Part shown: positions 27,649 through 32,506 of the stretch, piece after piece
How positions within the stretch are numbered: the stretch's first letter is position 1
Layout: every line of letters begins with the position of its first letter
From: Pseudonocardia sp.
GTDB lineage: Bacteria; Actinomycetota; Actinomycetes; Mycobacteriales; Pseudonocardiaceae
DNA: 32,506 nucleotides
Direction of reading: 5' to 3'
NCBI GenBank assembly: GCA_026785945.1
Contig: JAJAZD010000047.1
Span: 1-32,506, forward strand
The notes under the pieces: generated by a model
The model's input: the letters and a program-made list of their open reading frames with translations, nothing else
What the model was told of the DNA's origin: nothing
Database searches by the model: none
Translations under genes and position numbers: made by a program

Positions 27649-28526
27649 ATGGCAGGGCACAAGATCGTCGTCGTCGGTGGGGGGGGCAGTGCGGGCCTCA
27701 CCGACGACGCTCGACTCAAGCGCCAGGGGCGGACCGACGTCGCGGTCATCGACCCCGCATCGACGCACTACCACCAGCCGCTGTGGACGTTGGTCGGCGG
27801 CGGCCGCGCACCGGTCGAGGCCAGTGTCAAGCCGCAGTCGAAGGTCATGCCGAAGGGGGTGGCCTGGATTCAGCGGGCCGCCGTCGGCGTCGATCCCCGA
27901 CGCCGAGCAGGTGATGCTCGACGACGGCTCCAACGTCGGCTACGAGTACCTGGTCATGTGCCCGGGCATCCAGCTGGACCGGGAGAAGATCACCGGCCTG
28001 GGCAGACCCTGGGACGCGACGGGGTGTCGAGCAACCACCTCTACGAGCTCGCCCCGGCCACCTGGAAGTTCATCCGCGACACCCGCTCGGGCACGGCGAC
28101 GTTCACGATGCCGTCCGGGCCGATCAAGTGCGCGGGTGCGCCGCAGAAGATCGCGTATCTCGCAGCGGACTACTGGCGGGAGCAGGGCGTGCTGGACAAG
28201 GTGGACATCCACCTGGTGCTGCCCACTCCGGGGATGTTCGGGGTCAAGGAGTTCTCCGACGTCCTGGTATGCGTGGCGAAACGCTACGGCATCACGGTGC
28301 ACCTGCAGAGCGAGGCGATCAGCGTGAACCCCGACGCCCGCGAGGTGACCATCGCCGACCTGGAGTCTTCTTCACCCAGTTCGGCGCGGACTGCGGCGGG
28401 ACCATGTGCATGACGTCGTAGCCCAGCGTGGACTCAATGTCGTTCGAGCGACGGGACATGTGGTACCTCAAGCGCTATGGGCTCCCCGCGCTCTACTGGC
28501 AGGGCATGCTCCGCGGGGTCGCCTGA
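27649..28526 (+). pseudogene. sqr (remnant): Second sulfide:quinone oxidoreductase (type II-like), frameshifted with internal deletion
   Basis: KIVVVGGGGSAGLTDDARLKRQGRTDVAVIDPASTHYHQPLWTLVGGG; middle DAEQVMLDDGSNVGYEYLVMCPGIQLDREKITGL in another frame; then SSNHLYELAPATWKFI...SGPIKCAGAPQKIAYLAADYW...EVTIADLES; C-terminal tail MSFERRDMWYLKRYGLPALYWQGMLRGVA* at 28437-28526. Confidence 0.85.
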
Positions 28527-28975
28527 ACGGGCAGCGGTCCTGCACGCTCAGAACGGCACAGAGGCCGTGTGTGCTGCCCGCACGGCCTCGGAGATCCGGT
28601 CCAGGAGACGACGGGGAGGTCTCGTCGATTCGCCGAGGCGGCTGTCCTGGTCCTCGGCGGGAGTCCGGTGGTCTTGTGTGCGGGACGTGGCGGAGGCGTC
28701 GTGTGGGGTGCCGGTCGTGCTCATGAGTGCGGGTGCTTCCTGTCGGACGACGTGTTGGGCGCAGGGTGGCGCGGACCGCGAGGTCAGCGGGACCGGGGGC
28801 ACGTCCGACAGCGACGGTCGTCGACCGACAGCTGATCCGTCGCGAGCAGGCACACGCAGAACGTGTGTCGCGTCGAGGCGAGCGCTGCCGTCACGATGTC
28901 ATTCGACCACCTGCGGCGACCGGCATGCAACGTGTCAGCGCCGTCCGCGTCGCAGTTTCTTGCTGCCGCCAGAAA

Positions 28976-28987
28976 ATGACCGTACAT
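28976..28987. promoter_or_regulatory. GntR operator candidate ATGACCGTACAT within AAAATG-N6-CATTTT
   Basis: Inverted repeat AAAATG/CATTTT about 20 nt upstream of the gntR start. Confidence 0.7.
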
Positions 28988-29008
28988 TTTGGGGGTAGTG
29001 TCCAATAT

Positions 29009-29848
29009 GTGGCAGAGGAGCGGGTGACGGTGGGTGAGAGCAGCGGCGCGAGACTGGAGAACGACGCGAGCCCGCAGGCTCTGCTGCGAGGCGACGGCCC
29101 GTTGTGGCTTCAGCTGCTCACCGATCTGCGCCGCCGCCTCGAGCGTCGGTCGTTCGACCACCACTTCCCCGGCGAGCTGGAGTTGGTCGAGGAGTACCAG
29201 GTCAGCAGGGCCACCGTTCGCCAGGCGTTGCGCGTCCCGCGGGAGGAGGGCGTTCTCGTCGCCGGGAGTGGGCGGGCCCCTCGGGTGGTCGAGCCGGTCG
29301 AGATCGCCCAGCGGATCGGGTCGATCTACAGCCTCTTCGAGTCGGTCCAGGCCAGCGGGCAGAAGCAGCGCGGCGTGATCTGTGCGCTCGACGTCCGTCG
29401 GGACGGGCTGATGGCGACCCGGCTGGGACTCGAGGAATCGACCCCCCTCGTCCATCTGGAACGGCTCCGGCTCGCCGGGCCCGAGCCACTGACCCTGGAC
29501 AAGGTGTGGATGCCCGAGCGGATCGCCGCACCGCTGCTGGACGTCGAGTTCACCCACACCGCCCTCTACACGGAGTACGCCCGGCTGTGCGGGGTGGCGA
29601 TGACCACCGGCGAGGAGCACATCCGGGCGGTCGTCCCGACACCGGCGGAGCAGCGGCTGCTCGGCATCACCCCGGACGTCGCGCTGTTCGCGATCGAGCG
29701 CGTCGGCTGCTCCCACGGCCGCCCCGTCGAATGGCGCCACACCCTGGTGCGCGGCGACAGGTTCACCGTCACCGCCGACATCGCCGCCCACGACGGCTAC
29801 CGCCTCCAGCAGGTGGAGGGCGGTCTCCTCGGCCTCGCGAACACCTGA
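29009..29848 (+). CDS. GntR family (HutC/UTRA-type) transcriptional regulator
   Basis: LWLQLLTDLRRRLERRSFDHHFPGELELVEEYQVSRATVRQALRVPREEGVLVAGSGRAPRV then UTRA-like IGSIYSLFESVQASGQ...LVHLERLRLAGPEPLTLDKVWMPERIAAPLL...; GTG start assumed. Confidence 0.9.
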   Translation: MAEERVTVGESSGARLENDASPQALLRGDGPLWLQLLTDLRRRLERRSFDHHFPGELELVEEYQVSRATVRQALRVPREEGVLVAGSGRAPRVVEPVEIAQRIGSIYSLFESVQASGQKQRGVICALDVRRDGLMATRLGLEESTPLVHLERLRLAGPEPLTLDKVWMPERIAAPLLDVEFTHTALYTEYARLCGVAMTTGEEHIRAVVPTPAEQRLLGITPDVALFAIERVGCSHGRPVEWRHTLVRGDRFTVTADIAAHDGYRLQQVEGGLLGLANT

Positions 29849-29887
29849 CCGCACCGACACCCGATGACCGCCTCCGGAAGGACCCCG

Positions 29888-30223
29888 ATGACCAGCACCG
29901 ATCCGATCGCCCAGATCGACCCGACCACGGCGAGCGAGTTGGCCGACAGCGGCGCGCTGCTGCTCGACGTCCGTGAGCCCGAGGAGTGGCGGGTCGGGCT
30001 CATCGCCGACGCCGTGCACATGCCCCTCGGCGACCTGCAGCCGGATTCCGTGCCACGCATCGTGGTCGCGGTGTGCCGGTCGGGCAACCGATCGGGCAAG
30101 GCTGCCATCCAGCTCGCGGCCGCCGGTGTCGACGTCCGCAACATGGCCGGCGGCATGAAGGCCTGGGCCGAGACCGGGCTGCCGATCACCACCGACGACG
30201 GCACACCGGACACGGTCGGCTGA
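29888..30223 (+). CDS. Single-domain rhodanese
   Basis: ALLLDVREPEEWRVGLIADAVHMPLGDL...VVAVCRSGNRSGKAAIQLAAAGVDVRNMAGGMKAWAETGLPI. Confidence 0.95.
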   Translation: MTSTDPIAQIDPTTASELADSGALLLDVREPEEWRVGLIADAVHMPLGDLQPDSVPRIVVAVCRSGNRSGKAAIQLAAAGVDVRNMAGGMKAWAETGLPITTDDGTPDTVG

Positions 30224-31074
30224 TGATGGTCCTGGCGGCCGCGCTCGGCCTGGTGATGGGCCTGGTCATCGGAGCACTCGGTGGCGGGGGTGGGGTACTG
30301 ACCGTCCCACTGCTGGTCTACGTCCTCGGGCTCACCGCACAGAGCGCCACGACCAGCAGCATCATCATCGTCGGCATCACCGCCCTGTTCGGCACCCTCG
30401 CGCGGCTGCGCGGCAAACTGATCGACTGGCGCACCGGACTGATCTTCGGGGTCCTCGGTATCCCCGCCGCCTACCTCGGCACCCTGCTCAACCACGCTGT
30501 CGAACAGCGGGTGCTACTGCTGGCCTTCGCCACGATCACCATCGTCGCCGCGATCGCCATGCTGCTCAACAACAGATCCGGTGCCCCCGAACCCGACATC
30601 ATGCCTGCCGACCCCGGTTCACCGGGGAGCGCCAGTGGCGCCGCCACGTCGATGACCTCGCGCACCGCGGCACAGGTGGCCACCCAGCGGCACCAGTTGC
30701 TCGCCACCGCCGCCAAGGTCGTCCTCAGTGGTCTGATCGTCGGGTTCATGACCGGGTTCCTCGGCGTGGGCGGCGGGTTCCTCGTCGTCCCGGCGCTGGT
30801 GATCATTCTGCGGGTACCGATGACCTACGCCATCGGTACCTCACTGCTGATCATCACGCTGAACTCGGTGTCGTCGATGGCCTCCCGGCTGGGATCCCCA
30901 CTGCACCTGGACTGGCGGATCGTCGTCCCGTTCACCCTGCTCGCCGTGGTCGGAAGCCTGCTCGGCAAGCGTGTCGCCGACAAGTGCTCCGGCGACGCCC
31001 TGACCAAGGCGTTCGCCGTGATGCTGATCCTGGTCGGCGGCTACGTCGCCGCACAGACGCTGGGCGTGCTCTGA
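30223..31074 (+). CDS. TauE/SafE family sulfite/organosulfonate exporter
   Basis: GLVMGLVIGALGGGGGVLTVPLLVYVLGLTAQSATTSSIIIVG...SGLIVGFMTGFLGVGGGFLVVPALVIILRVPMTYAIGTSLLIITLNS; ATGA overlap with the rhodanese. Confidence 0.95.
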   Translation: MMVLAAALGLVMGLVIGALGGGGGVLTVPLLVYVLGLTAQSATTSSIIIVGITALFGTLARLRGKLIDWRTGLIFGVLGIPAAYLGTLLNHAVEQRVLLLAFATITIVAAIAMLLNNRSGAPEPDIMPADPGSPGSASGAATSMTSRTAAQVATQRHQLLATAAKVVLSGLIVGFMTGFLGVGGGFLVVPALVIILRVPMTYAIGTSLLIITLNSVSSMASRLGSPLHLDWRIVVPFTLLAVVGSLLGKRVADKCSGDALTKAFAVMLILVGGYVAAQTLGVL

Positions 31075-31189
31075 CCCGAAACCGGCCCGCGAACAGTGAG
31101 TTTGGTCGACGACGATCGCAGGTGGATGAGATGTATTCGGCCGCGCGCACATTCCGGCACGCCTTCCGGGAGGTGACAGTTATCCGTCC

Positions 31190-31270
31190 ACACCTGGTCG
31201 ATGTGTTGGAGGTAATGCGCCGGACCGCTTGATCCAACCGTGCAGGGTGTCGGGCACGATTCCGATCCGC
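31190..31270 (-). pseudogene. Possible IS3-family OrfA helix-turn-helix remnant
   Basis: PRIGPRIGIVPDTLHGWIKRSGALP resembles IARIAPRIGVxPETLRGWVKQAE of IS3 OrfA; only a short match. Confidence 0.35.
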
Positions 31271-31478
31271 GGGCCGATCCGTGGCATCGCCGTGGCCGGT
31301 GAACTCGATGGTGTGGATGCGCCGGTTCTGCGGGTCGCGGCGGCGGATGCGCATTCAGCGATACGAGAATCGGCCAGACGGGCAGCGACCCCCCCGATGC
31401 AGTCGGATGCGCTGGACACCACCTTGGCGGTCCGCGCGAGTACCAGCCCGATCGGCGGCCGGTGGGGGTCCGGCATGG

Positions 31479-31960
31479 CTACGGGACGGTGTGCACGATC
31501 GATCCGGCCGTTCGCTCCATCTCAACGATCACGGCGGCGCAGTCGGCGTCACCGAGCCCGGCGTTCACCGCCGAGGTGAGCATCTGGTGGCTCGCGGCCA
31601 CCGCCGGCACGGATGTCCCGAGACGCAGCGCCTCGGCCAGTACGAGTCCGAGGTCCTTGCGCATCAGCGCGAGCTTGAAGTCGGCCCGCTCGAACGCCCG
31701 CCGCATCACCCCGCTCTTGAAGCGCACCACAGGTGAGCTGTAGCCACTCGGCGCCACGAGGGAGATGAACGTGTCGCGCGCCAGGCCGGCCCGTTCGGCG
31801 AAGACGATCGCCTCACTCATGGCCTGCATCTGCACGCCCATCAGCAGGTTCATGGCCAGCTTGGCTGTGGCGCCATGCCGTGGCCGCCGACGTGGGTGAT
31901 CTCCTCGGCCATGGACTCGACCGTCGGACGGAGAGCGTGCAGATCGGCGGGGTCGATGAG
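31479..31960 (-). pseudogene. 3-hydroxyisobutyrate dehydrogenase-like NAD(P)-dependent oxidoreductase, C-terminal part, frameshifted and N-terminally truncated
   Basis: HALRPTVESMAEEITHVGGHG / frameshift / ATAKLAMNLLMGVQMQAMSEAIVFAERAGLARDTFISLVAPSGYSSPVVRFKSGVMRRAFERADFKLALMRKDLGLVLAEALRLGTSVPAVAASHQMLTSAVNAGLGDADCAAVIVEMERTAG. Confidence 0.75.
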
Positions 31961-31996
31961 GACGTGGTGGAGCCGCCGGTGCCGGGGTGAACCGCG

Positions 31997-32362
31997 TTGA
32001 CCGGTTCGCAGGCCGCGCCGGCGGAGTTGCTGCGGATCGAGATCGACAGAGCCGCGCTCCTCGTCGGGCTGCTGCGGGGGGATGATCCTCATCTGCGCGC
32101 TGAGACGCTCCGCATCGCGGAGAAGAAGCCGTCGGGCTGCGACATCGCGGTGGATCTGCTGGTGGATCTGCGCGAGGTGTGCGACCCGGTCGAGTTCGCG
32201 AGCCGGCTCGACTGGTTGCGACGCAAGCACGGCCGCAAGGTGACGTTCGTCGAGCTTCTCGGGCACGCCGGACTGCAATGGAAGCGCTGTTCCCCTCGCC
32301 GGAGGCAGAGCTGGCGGTGCTGCGGGCGGAGAATGCTCGGTTGCGGCGGTTGCCTGATCTGA
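31997..32362 (+). CDS. Hypothetical protein; natural C-terminus uncertain
   Basis: ELLRIEIDRAALLVGLLRGDDPHLRAETLRIAEKKPSGCDIAVDLLVDLREVCDPVEFASRLDWLRRKHGRKVTFVELLGHAG reads as real protein; the downstream part looks like out-of-frame reading of the next ORF. Confidence 0.4.
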   Translation: MTGSQAAPAELLRIEIDRAALLVGLLRGDDPHLRAETLRIAEKKPSGCDIAVDLLVDLREVCDPVEFASRLDWLRRKHGRKVTFVELLGHAGLQWKRCSPRRRQSWRCCGRRMLGCGGCLI

Positions 32363-32385
32363 CGCCTGCTCGACCTCAGCGGAAG
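32278..32385 (+). pseudogene. N-terminal fragment resembling TOTE-conflict-system / primase-helicase proteins
   Basis: MEALFPSPEAELAVLRAENARLRRLPDLTPA; recalled N-terminal coiled-coil pattern of actinobacterial TOTE-type helicases; abruptly ends. Confidence 0.4.
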
Positions 32386-32506
32386 ACCCCGGTCGCTCCC
32401 TTGAGGACGGTGTTGAGCAGCCCGTTGCGCTGCACCTCGTCCTGCAGCCGACGCCCGGCCTGGCTGACCGCCTGGTTGACGGTGTAGCCGCCGGCCAGAT
32501 TGTTGA
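32376..32506 (-). CDS. C-terminal end of an unidentified protein running off the window
   Basis: Reverse strand reads ...NNLAGGYTVNQAVSQAGRRLQDEVQRNGLLNTVLKGATGVFR*, open to the window edge. Confidence 0.4.
   Translation of the reverse strand, partial: NNLAGGYTVNQAVSQAGRRLQDEVQRNGLLNTVLKGATGVFR

Noticed and set aside
28548-28853. 101-aa minus ORF between SQR remnant and gntR
   Set aside because: No recognisable domain and Ser/Thr/Pro/Arg-rich composition; insufficient support as a gene.

Overview
High-GC actinobacterial DNA; a Pseudonocardiaceae-like source is inferred from protein style only. No rRNA, tRNA, CRISPR array or intact mobile element was recognised by eye. Left part (1-12 kb): an MprF-like aminoacyl-phospholipid synthase plus esterase pair, a divergent TetR / alpha-beta hydrolase pair with a palindromic operator candidate, an RDD protein, a slipin and a CBS protein, interspersed with many gene fragments (GT39, S30EA_C/RaiA, HsdR C-terminus, BON, alpha/beta hydrolase fused to VIT1-like, UspA). 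Middle (13-18.6 kb): an SNF2-type helicase followed by a zinc-ribbon protein and a small ORF in a compact, apparently undescribed three-gene unit, then a pRiA4b ORF-3-like protein and a MazEF-type toxin/antitoxin pair. Right part (18.7-31 kb): a large sulfide/persulfide module under two apparent regulators. (i) A CstR-like repressor heads a seven-gene minus-strand run (cstR-DUF302-SHOCT-multicopper oxidase-SQR-TusE/DsrC-like-DsrE-like), with GATACCCC/GGGGTATC-type palindromes at cstR and also at a thioredoxin remnant and a persulfide-dioxygenase remnant. (ii) A GntR/UTRA regulator has ATGTCCGTACAT-type sites at its own promoter and between a CstB-like MBL-rhodanese gene and a decayed second SQR, followed by rhodanese and TauE/SafE genes. 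The decayed and intact genes of the two sulfur modules look complementary. The last 1.4 kb is again a mosaic of gene fragments. All assignments come from reading the sequence and ORF translations; no database search was run.
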